This document shows positions 28,032 to 37,231 of a stretch of 64,000 nt of DNA, piece after piece; position 1 is the stretch's first letter, and every line of letters starts with the position of its first letter. Source of the stretch: Paracoccus methylovorus. Its GTDB lineage: Bacteria; Pseudomonadota; Alphaproteobacteria; Rhodobacterales; Rhodobacteraceae. Location of the stretch: contig NZ_CP070369.1 in assembly GCF_016919705.1 (NCBI RefSeq), positions 310,001 to 374,000 on the forward strand, in the 5' to 3' direction. The notes under the pieces are model-generated. The model had not been told where the DNA came from and ran no database searches. It was given only the letters and a program-made list of their open reading frames with translations. The position numbers and the translations under genes are program-made.

Positions 28032-29222
28032 TCAGACCGCCATGGTCCCGGCCGCAGCACCGCCGAGAACGACGAGCCACGGTGGTGCTTTCCACGCGAC
28101 CAGTGCCACGAAGCAGGCAAGAGCAACGGCGAAGTCGAGCATCGATACAACCGCGCTGGTGAACACCGGATTATAGAGCGCAGTGCCCAAAATTCCGACC
28201 ACTGCCGCGTTCGCACCCTGCATGGCGGACTGCGCGATGCGGCGCGCGCGAAGCCACCCCCAGAACGGAAGGGCGGCAATCAACAGCAGGAACCCCGGCA
28301 GAAAGAGCGCAAGGAGTGCGATGGTCGCTCCGAAGACCCCATTCGGGGGCAGTGTCATGCTGGCTCCCAGCCAGGCAGCAAAGGTGAAAAGTGGGCCCGG
28401 CACAGCTTGTGTTGCGCCATAGCCGGTCAGGAAAGTACCCGCACTGACCCAGCCGGATTGAACGGTCTCTGCCTCAAGAAGCGGCAGGACGACGTGGCCG
28501 CCACCGAACACCAGCGCCCCTGCTCGGTAAAAGCTGTCGGCCAAGGCCAGCCCCTGGTTCAGGCTGGCAAAGACCGGCAGGGCTGCAAGCAGCGTGGCAA
28601 AGGCCACCAGTGCGGCGGCTCCCAGAGCCTTTGGCACCGGCACGGAGGACCGAGTTTCGTCGACGACCTGTCCGCGCCGCAAAACTGCGCCGGCACCGGT
28701 TCCAAAAAGGATGGCCAGCATCATTCCGACCGACCCGGGTGCAACGGCCAACAGCAGCACGGCCGCGACGGCGATGCTGGCTCGCTCACGGTCCGGGCAA
28801 AGGCTGCGCGACATCCCCAGCACGGCCTGCGCAACGATGGCCACCGCCACGATCTTGAGCCCATGCAGCAGCCCCTGTGCCAGCGGCCCCTCGATGCTTG
28901 TCGCGGTCAGGGCGAGGATGATCAGGAAAACGGCCGAGGGCAGCGTGAATGCCATGAAGGCGGCCAATGCGCCACCCCAACCCGCCCGCATGAGACCGAG
29001 CGCGAACCCGACCTGGCTGGATGTCGGACCGGGAAGAAACTGGCAAAGCGCGACCAGATCGGCATAGGCGACTTCGGACAGCCATCTTCGGCGCAGGACG
29101 AATTCATCCCGGAAATAACCCAGATGCGCGATCGGACCACCGAAGGATGTCACGCCCAGTTTCAGGAACGCGGCGAAGACCTCGCCGACGGAGCCGATGG
29201 ACCGGGTAGGGGGATCAGCCAT
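28032..29222 (-). CDS. chrA: ChrA-family chromate transporter
   Basis: A 396-residue membrane protein made of two homologous CHR halves. The first has FGGPIAHLGYFRDEFV and LCQFLPGPTSSQVGFALG; the second repeats the pattern in FGGGHVVLPLLEAE and TGYGATQAVPGPLFTFAAW. These proteins export chromate. ATG 29222 gives a normal N-terminus (MADPPTRSIGSVGEVFAAF) and avoids an unconserved leader. No chrB regulator is present next to it. It lies between an IS remnant and broken transporter genes, so it was probably acquired or has survived local rearrangement. Confidence 0.9.
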   Translation of the reverse strand: MADPPTRSIGSVGEVFAAFLKLGVTSFGGPIAHLGYFRDEFVLRRRWLSEVAYADLVALCQFLPGPTSSQVGFALGLMRAGWGGALAAFMAFTLPSAVFLIILALTATSIEGPLAQGLLHGLKIVAVAIVAQAVLGMSRSLCPDRERASIAVAAVLLLAVAPGSVGMMLAILFGTGAGAVLRRGQVVDETRSSVPVPKALGAAALVAFATLLAALPVFASLNQGLALADSFYRAGALVFGGGHVVLPLLEAETVQSGWVSAGTFLTGYGATQAVPGPLFTFAAWLGASMTLPPNGVFGATIALLALFLPGFLLLIAALPFWGWLRARRIAQSAMQGANAAVVGILGTALYNPVFTSAVVSMLDFAVALACFVALVAWKAPPWLVVLGGAAAGTMAV

Positions 29223-29374
29223 CTTGCCTGCCTGTCGTAGACTGTGCACACCGTTGCGTGCGTGAGATATCGGATTGATGACAGGCAGGAGAATACCCGT
29301 CGTAGCCGGAGGATAGCCGATGGGATTTCCGACCGGAATGGGTCGCCGACGCCAACCCTGCGCATCAAACCGCA

Positions 29375-29582
29375 ATGACCGAATCCAACCCCGCACAGAC
29401 CCGCCTGGCCTCGCGCCCCGCCATTCCCGGCAACGATCTGGATGCTGCGGATCGCCAGCCTGCTAATGGATGTCTCGTCCGAGATGATCAACGCGCTTTT
29501 GCCGCTGTATCTGGCCGGAGGGTTGGGGGCCTCGGCGCTGGAGGCGTCCGGGCCTGCCAGCCTTACTCTCGCCGCCGAGTGA
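29375..29582 (+). pseudogene. N-terminal fragment of a major facilitator (MFS) transporter, frameshifted
   Basis: A start MTESNPAQTRLASRPAIPGN runs into a frame change near 29436. After it the other frame reads WMLRIASLLMDVSSEMINAL and then LPLYLAGGLGASALE, the first membrane helix of an MFS exporter of the type with SLLMDVSSEMIHSLLP. The frame ends at a stop at 29582, and the remaining 350 or so residues are absent. It is not the same gene as the MFS remnant at 30864-31917. Confidence 0.7.
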
Positions 29583-29900
29583 CGGCTATGGGAACCAGGC
29601 TCGCGGCAGCCTCGCGGACACGCTAAGGTTGAAGCGACGCGACAGCTCTGCGCGACCTGCCTGCCGTTCGTCGTGAGTACGAAGTGGCCGAGGCGTCATC
29701 GCGCAAAATCGTCGGGGAGGGCGAAAGTCATCTAAAGACATCGCCGCATCGCAGTCGAAGCAGCCTGGAGCACCAGACATCCGGGCATCAAGGGGATCCT
29801 CCGGCACCCGGCGCAAGACCAGTAATGCCGGAGAAAATGAACATCGCCCTAAGTTGGGAATTTGTATGCTCACTCTTAGGGCTTTGTCGCGCCGTTTTGG
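29583..29900. other. no recognisable gene
   Basis: Reading frames exist on both strands, but none gave a recognisable protein. The stretch lies between the MFS fragment and the DUF6481 gene and is probably rearranged debris. No clear hairpin terminator for the minus-strand cspA operon was found here. Confidence 0.5.
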
Positions 29901-30269
29901 TCAGGCAGCGGCCATTGCAGCCGCCTTGCGCTTAGCATATCGCAGATCACGCTCTGCCTTGCGGGCGACCTCGTCCGCCACGACCCGGGCAATACGGTCG
30001 TCCATGGCGGATTTCCGAAGCTCAGTCTCGGCCGTCTTGGCCGCACGCTGCGCTGCTGCCTCCGATTCCAGCTGCTGCTGTTCTTCACGCTTTACTTGCT
30101 CGCGTTGCGCGCGCCGCTGGTCACGGGCTTGCGCAACGGCAACACGTTGAGCCAGCTTTGCGGCCTTTTCTGGAGCGGCCGTGGCTTGGGCCGTGCGAAA
30201 AGCATCAAGCATGGTTGCTTTGGCGGTAGCGGCATTTCCGCGACGGTCAGAGAATTCTTTGTTTCGCAT
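29901..30269 (-). CDS. DUF6481 family small basic protein
   Basis: A 122-residue protein made almost entirely of Ala, Arg, Lys, Glu and Gln, predicted to form one long charged helix or coiled coil. It starts MRNKEFSDRRGNAATAKATM and continues with runs such as QRRAQREQVKREEQQQLE. I recognise it as DUF6481, often encoded near cold-shock genes in alphaproteobacteria. It is the third gene of the run cspA, 74-residue protein, DUF6481. RNA or ribosome association is an inference from composition only. Confidence 0.7.
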   Translation of the reverse strand: MRNKEFSDRRGNAATAKATMLDAFRTAQATAAPEKAAKLAQRVAVAQARDQRRAQREQVKREEQQQLESEAAAQRAAKTAETELRKSAMDDRIARVVADEVARKAERDLRYAKRKAAAMAAA

Positions 30270-30312
30270 TTTCTCTCATTGGATGGCCGTGTGTGATGGA
30301 GGTAAACGCGCA

Positions 30313-30537
30313 TCAGGCCTGTTTCACGCATTTCCGCTGATCAATTGCCGAAGCGGCGAGCATATCACTCCGGGTTTTTTCAAGCCGCGCAGTGCGAAGC
30401 CGAAGCGTCTTTTCCGCACGCGCAGTTGTAATACTATCGTGCTCATTAAGTGCACGTTGACGGGCAAGAAACTGGGTCTGGGTTTTTCCAAAAGCTACTT
30501 CCGCCAGTTGTCTTGATTTACTGATTGTCTCGGTCAT
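30313..30537 (-). CDS. small charged helical protein in the cspA operon
   Basis: A 74-residue protein starting MTETISKSRQLAEVAFGKTQ, with an almost continuous amphipathic, charged helix and a single Cys near the end (DQRKCVKQA). No domain is recognised, but similar small proteins lie between cspA and DUF6481 genes in related bacteria, as far as I recall. ATG 30537 is preferred to the upstream ATG at 30624, which adds an unconserved leader. Function unknown; co-transcription with cspA is likely. Confidence 0.6.
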   Translation of the reverse strand: MTETISKSRQLAEVAFGKTQTQFLARQRALNEHDSITTARAEKTLRLRTARLEKTRSDMLAASAIDQRKCVKQA

Positions 30538-30657
30538 GGTCACACTTTCGGAAGGCCAGAAGGCCAGAAAACAAAGAGCCGGACAAAAATGCCCGACCCG
30601 GTGATTTTGGATTTCGCATGTCATGTTTGGGCTGTACGGCGCGAAAGCCCTGCAAAT

Positions 30658-30866
30658 TAAGCCGCTTGCAGATTGCAGGCAGACATTTTGCCTGACTTGC
30701 TGTCGCGCTCAAGATCGTAGCCGATCTTTTGGCCCTCAACGAGATCGTGCATGCCGGATCTTTCAATCGCAGAGATATGTACGAAAGCGTCAGCGCCACC
30801 ATCATCAGGTTGAATAAAGCCGAAACCTTTGGTGGAATTGAACCATTTTACTGTGCCGGTGGTCTC
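30658..30866 (-). pseudogene. cspA: cold-shock protein CspA, start codon lost
   Basis: The frame reads [20 protein letters not shown] and then [11 protein letters not shown], with both RNA-binding motifs (KGFGFI and FVHIS) of a cold-shock domain, and ends [12 protein letters not shown]. The family begins M-A-T-G-T-V-K-W. Here the codon in the place of Met is GAG (30864-30866), and no ATG, GTG or TTG lies in frame near it. Homology to an MFS gene on the other strand begins at exactly this point. The gene has therefore lost its start and promoter by rearrangement, although 67 codons are intact. Confidence 0.8.
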
Positions 30867-31917
30867 TATCCGCTTCTGGGTGTGCCCGGAGTGACCATGC
30901 TGGGCGCCGAGCTGCTGGGACTTGGCGCCGCGGGCTGGGCACTGGCGGCAGAGCCCTGGCAGTTGTTTGCGGCCGTGCTGGCGAGTGGTGCGGGATGGGT
31001 CGGCATGGGGGCGGCTGCAGTGAACGCGCTGATCGCCCCTTGGTTCGTCTTGCGCCGCCCGGCTGCGCTCGGCATGGCCTATAACGGTGCGAGCCTTGGC
31101 GGGGTGATGTTCTCACCGCTGTGGATCGCACTGATCGCAGCTATCGGCTTTGTGCCGGCAGCCCTGGCGGTCGGGGGCGTCATGGTCGCGGCGGTCGTAA
31201 CTCTGTCGGTACTGGTATTCCGGCATACGCCTGAAAGCATGGGGCAAAACCCGGACGGGCGGACCGCCGCCATTCCGCGGATCAGCGCGCCCCAGGCCGG
31301 CGCGCCGGTCTCTCGTATGCTTTTCCGCAACCACAAATTCGTGACGCTGGCCATCGCCATGATGCTGGGTCTCTTCGCCCAGATCGGATTGTTGGCGCAT
31401 CTGTTTTCGCTGCTCGTCCCGGTGCTGGGCGAAAGAGCAGCGGGTCTGACGATGGGATGCGCGACGCTGGCCGCGATCCTCGGGCGTTCAGTTGTTGTGT
31501 GGATGATGCCCGTGGGGGCCGAACCGCCGCCTTGTCGCTTCTTTGAGCTACGGAGTGCAGGTGATGGGATCGCTGCTGTTCGTCCTGGCGGTGGGGAATA
31601 GCGGCCCGTGGCTGTTTCTTGGCATCGCGCTGTTCGGGCTGGGAATCGGCAACGCCACTTCGCTGCCGCCGCTGATCGCACAGCAGGAATTCAGCCCGGT
31701 CGAAGCCGCCCGTATGGTGCCGCTGATCGTCGCCATCGGCCAGGCAGGCTATGCCTTCGCCCCGGCGGTATTCGGGCTGATACGCGGTGTGACCCGATCT
31801 GGCGAGACGGTCGGCCCGGCTCTTCTGTTCGCCTGTGCTGCCGCGATACAACTCGCTGCCATCGGCTGTCTTCTTGCAGGAAGAAGTGGAAGACAAAGAA
31901 AACAGGAGCAGGGATGA
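30864..31917 (+). pseudogene. MFS transporter, 5' truncated and frameshifted
   Basis: From [20 protein letters not shown] onward the sequence matches an MFS permease from about its third helix, with conserved [20 protein letters not shown] single-base shift near 31521-31527 moves the frame from GAE to RRLVASLSYGVQ, after which helices continue to the end (GRSGRQRKQEQG). The first two or three helices are missing because the gene joins the reversed cspA at 30864. A functional product is unlikely. Confidence 0.8.
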
Positions 31918-32224
31918 GTGCTGTTGGGTTCGGCCCCAACCTGTCGGTCATTGTGCAGAGCCATGCTGCGGCGCGACCCCTCAAAGCTGCCCTTCGTGTA
32001 TCGCGCAGCATTTCCGGTGACGGGGGACGACTCGGCGAGTCCTTTCTTGGCGCTCGATACGCTCGCCCGGATTCTGCAGCAATAAGAGCGAGTCGAGAAA
32101 GCCGGAAGACATGCTGGAGTCCTGCCATATGATTCCGCTCCGCGCACAGGCTTTTATGGACTGGATTGGCACGCTGCATCGGCCATGCGAGAGTGGGGGC
32201 AGATGCCCATGACTGGAGGGGCCG
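31918..32224. other. intergenic stretch with a short unexplained frame
   Basis: A 40-codon plus-strand frame at 31963-32085 (starting MLRRDPSKLPFVYRAAFPVT) has coding-like composition and may be the tail of a lost gene, but no family was recognised. Nothing else was identified before the alcohol dehydrogenase start. Confidence 0.4.
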
Positions 32225-33241
32225 ATGACGACAGCGCCGCAGCCTGTTCCCACCGGCAGGATGGGGGCCATGGTCCTGCGCCGGACCGGTGGCCCGCTGG
32301 TCTGGGAGGAACGCCCCCTGCCACAACCGGGTCCGGGCGAGGTTCGGCTGCGCGTCGAGGCCTGCGCCGTCTGCCGCACCGACCTGCATGTCGTGGACGG
32401 CGATTTGCCGGGCGGGCCACTGCCCATCGTGCCGGGGCACGAGATCGTCGGCCGTGTCGAGGCGGCGGGGCCGGGCGTCACTCTTGCGGCCGGCACCCGC
32501 GTCGGCGTTGCGTGGCTGGGCCATAGCTGCGGCCATTGCCCCTATTGCGCCGAGGGGCGTGAAAACCTCTGCGACGCGCCGCAATTTACCGGCTTCACCC
32601 GCGACGGCGGCTTCGCCACCCATGTCCTTGCCGAGGCCGCCTACGCTTTCCCGCTGCAGGGTTTCAACGATCCGGTGGCCATTGCGCCGCTGATGTGTGC
32701 GGGGCTGATCGGCTGGCGCTCACTGAGGATGGCGGGCGAGGGACAGCGGATTGGGCTTTATGGCTTCGGCGCGGCCGCGCATTTGCTGGCGCAGGTGCTC
32801 CGCTGGCAGGGGCGCGAGGTTTACGCCTTCACCCGCGCGGGCGACGTGGCCGCGCAGGCCATGGCGCGGCAGTTGGGGGCCGCCTGGGCCGGGACGTCCG
32901 AGGAGATGCCGCCGGAACCGCTGGACGCCGCGATCCTGTTCGCGCCGGTCGGCGCGCTGGTCCCGCTGGCGCTGCGAGCGGTGCGGAAAGGCGGTCGGGT
33001 GGTCTGCGGCGGCATCCACATGAGCGACATCCCGTCATTCCCCTATGATATCCTGTGGGAGGAGAGGCAGATCATTTCGGTCGCCAACCTGACCCGCGCT
33101 GACGCGGTCGAATTCCTTGCCCTTGCGCCCAAGGCGGGCATCCGTGCCGAGACCACGACCTATCCCCTGGCCCACGCCAACGAGGCGCTGGAGGATCTGC
33201 GCCATGGTCGTTTCCAGGGTGCGGCGGTGCTGGTGCCGTGA
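32225..33241 (+). CDS. zinc-dependent alcohol dehydrogenase
   Basis: A 338-residue medium-chain dehydrogenase. The catalytic zinc residues are in CAVCRTDLH and GHEIVGRV, and the structural zinc Cys cluster is SCGHCPYCAEGRENLC (about residues 100-115). The nucleotide-binding motif reads GLYGFGAAAHLLAQ. It converts an alcohol and aldehyde with NAD(P). The closest type is the zinc ADH group of heavy-metal and stress islands. It is followed by a DUF4186 gene through a GTGA overlap. Confidence 0.9.
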   Translation: MTTAPQPVPTGRMGAMVLRRTGGPLVWEERPLPQPGPGEVRLRVEACAVCRTDLHVVDGDLPGGPLPIVPGHEIVGRVEAAGPGVTLAAGTRVGVAWLGHSCGHCPYCAEGRENLCDAPQFTGFTRDGGFATHVLAEAAYAFPLQGFNDPVAIAPLMCAGLIGWRSLRMAGEGQRIGLYGFGAAAHLLAQVLRWQGREVYAFTRAGDVAAQAMARQLGAAWAGTSEEMPPEPLDAAILFAPVGALVPLALRAVRKGGRVVCGGIHMSDIPSFPYDILWEERQIISVANLTRADAVEFLALAPKAGIRAETTTYPLAHANEALEDLRHGRFQGAAVLVP

Positions 33242-33597
33242 CCGGGGACGCGCTTTTCGCCCGTCTCGCCCGGTCGGATTTCCGCCGCCGGTTCCGGCTG
33301 GGACCGAGGGAGCGCGCCTATCTGGCCGCGAAGGGCACGGGGACGATCCGCAGCCACGCCGCGGATTTTATCGCAGCAAGGCTGGCACCGGCCCTGCCAA
33401 AGAACGATGGCAGGCAGACCCCGATGCGCGGCCATCCGGTGTTCATCGCCCAGCACGCCACCGCGACCTGCTGCCGATCCTGTCTTGCGAAATGGCACGC
33501 CATCCCGCCGGGTCGGGCGCTGACCGAGGCCGAACAGGCCCGGATCGTCGATATCCTCATGCGCTGGATCGAGCAGGGCGGGCTGCAAGACCGCTGA
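33238..33597 (+). CDS. DUF4186 family protein
   Basis: A 119-residue protein recognised as DUF4186 by FRRRFRLGPRERAYLAAKG, the middle segment MRGHPVFIAQHATATCCRSC and the following KWHAIPPGRALT. The His and the Cys-Cys-x2-Cys group suggest metal binding. Its function is unknown. GTG 33238 overlaps the alcohol dehydrogenase stop by four bases, so the two are translationally coupled. Confidence 0.8.
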   Translation: MTGDALFARLARSDFRRRFRLGPRERAYLAAKGTGTIRSHAADFIAARLAPALPKNDGRQTPMRGHPVFIAQHATATCCRSCLAKWHAIPPGRALTEAEQARIVDILMRWIEQGGLQDR

Positions 33598-33617
33598 TGG
33601 AAACGAAAGGAAGCATC

Positions 33618-34160
33618 ATGCAGGAACTGCCGCTGGGCCGCGCCTTTACCCTGATCGAGCCGGGACCGGTAACCCTGATCACCACGAATGATGGCCGGCG
33701 GGACAACGTCATGACCATTACCTGGACCATGGTGATGGATTTCACGCCCCGTTTCGCCATCGCCACAGGCCATTGGAATCATTCCTGGACCGCGCTCAGC
33801 GCGTCCGGGGAATGCGTCATCGCCATCCCGACGATGGACATGATCGACACGGTGATCGGTATCGGCACCTGCTCGGGCGCGGAAGTGGACAAGTTTGAAC
33901 GGTTCGGCTTGTCACGCTGTCCCGGGACGCATGTCCGCGCGCCGCTGCTCCGCGACTGCCTCGCCAATGTCGAATGCCGGGTGGTCGACATCATCGAGCC
34001 GCACGGCATCGTGGTGCTGGATGGACTGGCGGCATGGTTCGACGGCGACCGCAGCGAAAAGCGAACCTTGCATGCGGTGGGCGATGGCAGCTTTGTCGTC
34101 GATGGAGACAGGCTCGACCGCAGAGACGCGATGCGCTCGAAGCTACCCGAGGGGATATAG
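33618..34160 (+). CDS. flavin reductase-like FMN-binding protein
   Basis: A 180-residue protein of the flavin reductase-like domain family: VTLITTNDGRRDNVMTITWT near the N-terminus for FMN binding, CVIAIPTMDM in the core and CLANVECRVVD near residue 115. ATG 33618 follows GAAAGGAAG; an ATG at 33597 overlapping the upstream stop would add seven residues (METKGSI). It is third in the operon with the alcohol dehydrogenase and DUF4186, which suggests a redox stress function. The substrate is not known. Confidence 0.82.
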   Translation: MQELPLGRAFTLIEPGPVTLITTNDGRRDNVMTITWTMVMDFTPRFAIATGHWNHSWTALSASGECVIAIPTMDMIDTVIGIGTCSGAEVDKFERFGLSRCPGTHVRAPLLRDCLANVECRVVDIIEPHGIVVLDGLAAWFDGDRSEKRTLHAVGDGSFVVDGDRLDRRDAMRSKLPEGI

Positions 34161-34266
34161 ACCCAGTTGCGTGGAGTCAGCCGGACCAGCGCTGGCAAGA
34201 GGGCAAGGGAGCCATCTGTGCAATAATCCCGCAAGGCAAGGCTTGCATCAGCCAGCTATCGCGCCC

Positions 34267-35313
34267 ATGCAGGTCATCGTGACCCATTCATCAGATCAGG
34301 CATCCATGGCGTTGACGGCCCTCGGGTGGTCGGCGTTTTTCGACGACCAACTGGAACCAGAGGAGACAGGCCTCGCCCGCATGCGCATCGCGACGGTCCA
34401 TCGGGCCAGATTGACCGCGGAATCCACGTCCGGTCCGGTGAGGCTGACCCTTTCCGCCCTAGCCAATACGGCGGATTATGCCGTGGGAGACTGGGTTCTG
34501 GTCGAGTCCGGCACCCGGATGCTTGTGCGTCGACTGGACCGCAAGACCGTGCTGCAACGGCGCACCGAAGGGGGGCGGGTCCCGCAACTGATCGCGGCAA
34601 ATGTCGACACGCTCTTCATCGTCTCTTCCTGCAATGACGACCTGAACCTTGCGCGGCTGGAGCGGTATCTGGCCCTTGCCAATGAGGCCGGGACGACGCC
34701 GGTGATCGTCCTGACCAAGGCTGACCAGGTCGCGGATGCCGGACCCTGGCGGGATCGGGCGGCAGACCTGCAACGCGGGCTGGAGGTCGTCACGCTGAAT
34801 GCAAGGGCGCCGGATGCGGTCAAGGCGCTGGCCCGCTGGTGCGCAGCAGGACAGACTGTTGCCCTTGTGGGCTCGTCCGGGGTGGGAAAGTCCTCGCTGC
34901 TGAATACGCTCGCGGCCAAGGCGCCGGAAGAGGCTCAACTGACCGGCAGCATCCGCGAAGCCGACGCCAAAGGGCGTCACACAACCACATCTCGCTCGCT
35001 CCATGCGATTTCCGGTGGTGGCTGGGTGATCGATACGCCCGGCATCCGAACGCTGCATGTCAGCGACATTTCAACTGGACTGGACCAGTTGTTCGCCGAA
35101 ATCGCCGAACTTGCGCCCGAGTGCCGCTTCAGGAACTGCACCCATGCCCATGAACCGGGATGCGCGGTCCGGGCGGCCGTTGCGGCTGGAACGCTTGATC
35201 AGGTGCGTGTTGAACGGTGGCGCAAACTTCTGGCGGAGAACCGGAGCAATACCCCTGTCCAGTCCGGGCCGCGTGGGAACAAGACGACGAAAACCCGCAG
35301 TAAACGAGGCTGA
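34267..35313 (+). CDS. rsgA: ribosome small subunit-dependent GTPase A
   Basis: A 348-residue circularly permuted GTPase that helps 30S subunit maturation. The order is an N-terminal OB fold, then G4 (LTKAD), G1 (GSSGVGKSSLLN) and G3 (DTPGIR), followed by the zinc site CRFRNCTHAHEPGC. The C-terminal tail is Lys/Arg-rich. ATG 34267 is chosen because it gives a normal N-terminus. Many alphaproteobacteria encode one rsgA elsewhere, so this could be a second copy carried by the accessory region; that cannot be tested here. Confidence 0.92.
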   Translation: MQVIVTHSSDQASMALTALGWSAFFDDQLEPEETGLARMRIATVHRARLTAESTSGPVRLTLSALANTADYAVGDWVLVESGTRMLVRRLDRKTVLQRRTEGGRVPQLIAANVDTLFIVSSCNDDLNLARLERYLALANEAGTTPVIVLTKADQVADAGPWRDRAADLQRGLEVVTLNARAPDAVKALARWCAAGQTVALVGSSGVGKSSLLNTLAAKAPEEAQLTGSIREADAKGRHTTTSRSLHAISGGGWVIDTPGIRTLHVSDISTGLDQLFAEIAELAPECRFRNCTHAHEPGCAVRAAVAAGTLDQVRVERWRKLLAENRSNTPVQSGPRGNKTTKTRSKRG

Positions 35314-35413
35314 ACCGCGCAAGTAGGAAAGGGATCCCGGCCCATTGTCGACCGTAGAGGGTGCGGCGACGCAGAAGCTCCCGTCGACGGGGCCGTGATG
35401 CGGGACATTGCCG

Positions 35414-36090
35414 TCATTCCCCAAGATGAATCGTTCTGTCCGGTGCGAGCGATATAGGGAATGCTTCGTCGTGGCTGATAACCAGCACCGCACCGTCATA
35501 CGCATTCAGCGCGGCCTCCAGTGCAGCGATGTCGGCCAGATCAAGGTGATTGGTCGGCTCGTCCAGGATCAACAATCCAGGCGGCATGGCCTTAAGGGCA
35601 CAGGCGAGACCGGCGCGCAAGCCTCGGTTCACCCGCCCGGCGCAAGGCATCTGCCGCACGGAAAGCAAACCGGGCCAGTAGCCGCATGGGCCGTGTGCAT
35701 ACCGCCCGAGGCTGCGGCCCGGCCCTTGGCGGCGTCCATCAGGATTGTCGGCTGCTCGCCCTTGGCCCGTGCCCGGCGCCCGGCACCGTCCTCGCGCGCC
35801 GCGCAGCATCAACGCGGGTCTTTTCCGCATGGGCAGGCGCTATAATTCCCGCCGTATCGGGTCGCTCCAAGCAAGGTCAGTTCGACAATGGCGTCCATTT
35901 CCTCCAGAAGCTCACGATCATGGCTGACGATGATCGCTCCACCTGTCCAGCCCGGATAAGGTCGATCACCGCCCTGCGCCCATCACGGTCAAGATTGTTT
36001 GTCGGCTCGTCCAGCAACAGAAAATCCGGCTCCGCAAAGATCAGGATCGCAAGAGCGGCGCGGCTGCCGATTTCGGCCCTTTACCACCGG
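35414..36090 (-). pseudogene. ABC-F ATPase remnant
   Basis: The minus strand reads RAALAILIFAEPDFLLLDEP and then TNNLDRDGRRAVIDLIRAG, the signature end and Walker B of the first ATPase domain. A frame change follows to AIIVSHDRELLEEMDAIVEL. After a deleted middle it ends with [20 protein letters not shown] and [10 protein letters not shown], the second Walker B and switch. Walker A motifs and most of both domains are missing, so the gene is dead. The order matches Uup/EttA-like ABC-F proteins of translation or antibiotic protection. Confidence 0.8.
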
Positions 36091-36345
36091 GCGGCGCATC
36101 AAAGTGCTGCGCTGCAGTTTGCAGAAAGTTGCCATTCAAACATGTGCGGCGATCCCCCTTCGATATAGAAAGCAATGTGGGACCAAGCGGAGTTAATCCT
36201 GCCAAGCCCGACACCGAAGGATTTTCTGCCGACCTGATGGAGGTCACGGTCCGCTATTGATCGAGCTATCTATAGCAACTGCAATTCACTGAAATTGCGT
36301 ATGTATCCGCGACTCAAAGTGAACCCGACACATCGGCGCAACTCC

Positions 36346-36876
36346 TCAGGCGAGAACGTAGGTCAACCTGATCACGTCCTTGCCAATTCGATCGCTGGCC
36401 ACAAGGCGCAGCGGTGGCTGCGGACCCGCGAAGAACGGCTTGCCGTGACCGAGCACGACGGGATGAATGTACAGTCGATACTCGTCGACAAGACCAGAAT
36501 CGGTCAGGCTCTGCGCCAACTCTGGTCCGGCAACTTCAATCTTGCCGTCAAGCTGAGTTTTCAGTCCGCGTATCGTGGCCTCGATATCGTGCTTAATGAG
36601 CGTGGCGTTTGGCCCAACGGATTTCAACGAGCGCGATACGACCCATTTTGGTTGGCTCCGCCACGCCGCCGCGTAATCACGTTCCGCCGCGTCCCATTCC
36701 GAACGATCTTCGTCCCAATACCGCATCACCTCGTACATGCGGCGACCATACACCATGCCTGTCAGACTGCGCACATCGTCGATGAAATGCCGAAAGAGGA
36801 CGGGATCGGGCGCAAACTCCGTGTGGTCGATATACCCATCCAAGGACTGGTTCAGGGCGTAGACGAGTTTTGCCAT
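36346..36876 (-). CDS. dihydrofolate reductase family protein (RibD C-terminal type)
   Basis: A 176-residue protein with the DHFR-like fold of the YwjB/RibD-C group: LVYALNQSLDGYID at the N-terminus, GMVYGRRMYEVM and, near residue 145, the pattern GLVDEYRLYIHPVVLGHGKP. These proteins bind NADPH; their substrates are mostly unknown and they are not the housekeeping folA enzyme. It stands alone between a broken ABC-F gene and the ars operon. ATG 36876 is preferred. Confidence 0.88.
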   Translation of the reverse strand: MAKLVYALNQSLDGYIDHTEFAPDPVLFRHFIDDVRSLTGMVYGRRMYEVMRYWDEDRSEWDAAERDYAAAWRSQPKWVVSRSLKSVGPNATLIKHDIEATIRGLKTQLDGKIEVAGPELAQSLTDSGLVDEYRLYIHPVVLGHGKPFFAGPQPPLRLVASDRIGKDVIRLTYVLA

Positions 36877-37231
36877 GCCGGATCTCCTCCCCGGATTCCT
36901 CGGAAAAGCTGGTAGCGATGGTATGTAGAAAGGAGGTTCGTGACAATCAGGATGCTGCTTTGTCGGTGTGACCCAGCGAAGCGCAAACCGTCAGTCTCCG
37001 TCATTGCGAACGTAGGATTGGCTTAAGTTCGGTGCCGGCCTGCAGCCTTGCCGTGGACCCTGTGCCCGAAGGGCGGGCCGGCACCTCAGGTGTAACTTTC
37101 GCTGTGTGGTAGCTTCTCGATAGCAGCCGCTCGGGTCTGGCGCGACACCAGGTTGACCGTCACTGGGCTGAACCCTTGCCTTTCACTCAGCAGGTTATGG
37201 CTTGTCGCGAGCATTCAGCTCCGTTAGTATT
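36877..37231. other. non-coding stretch before the ars operon
   Basis: No gene was recognised. The stretch contains a perfect 10-base inverted repeat (37031-37040 with 37076-37085), annotated separately. It may include the debris of an insertion. Confidence 0.5.
37031..37085. repeat. inverted repeat with 35-base spacer
   Basis: GGTGCCGGCC at 37031-37040 is the exact reverse complement of GGCCGGCACC at 37076-37085. The intervening bases include a smaller CCCGAAGGGCGG hairpin. It could be a structured RNA element, a recombination-site relic or the end of a lost mobile element. No promoter or poly-T tract makes it a clear terminator. Confidence 0.5.

Noticed and set aside
29586..29873. A 95-codon minus-strand frame between the MFS fragment and DUF6481
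   Set aside because: No family resemblance; its composition matches shadow frames.
31963..32085. A 40-codon frame resembling the end of a protein
   Set aside because: Too short and no family recognised, so it is only noted within the intergenic entry.
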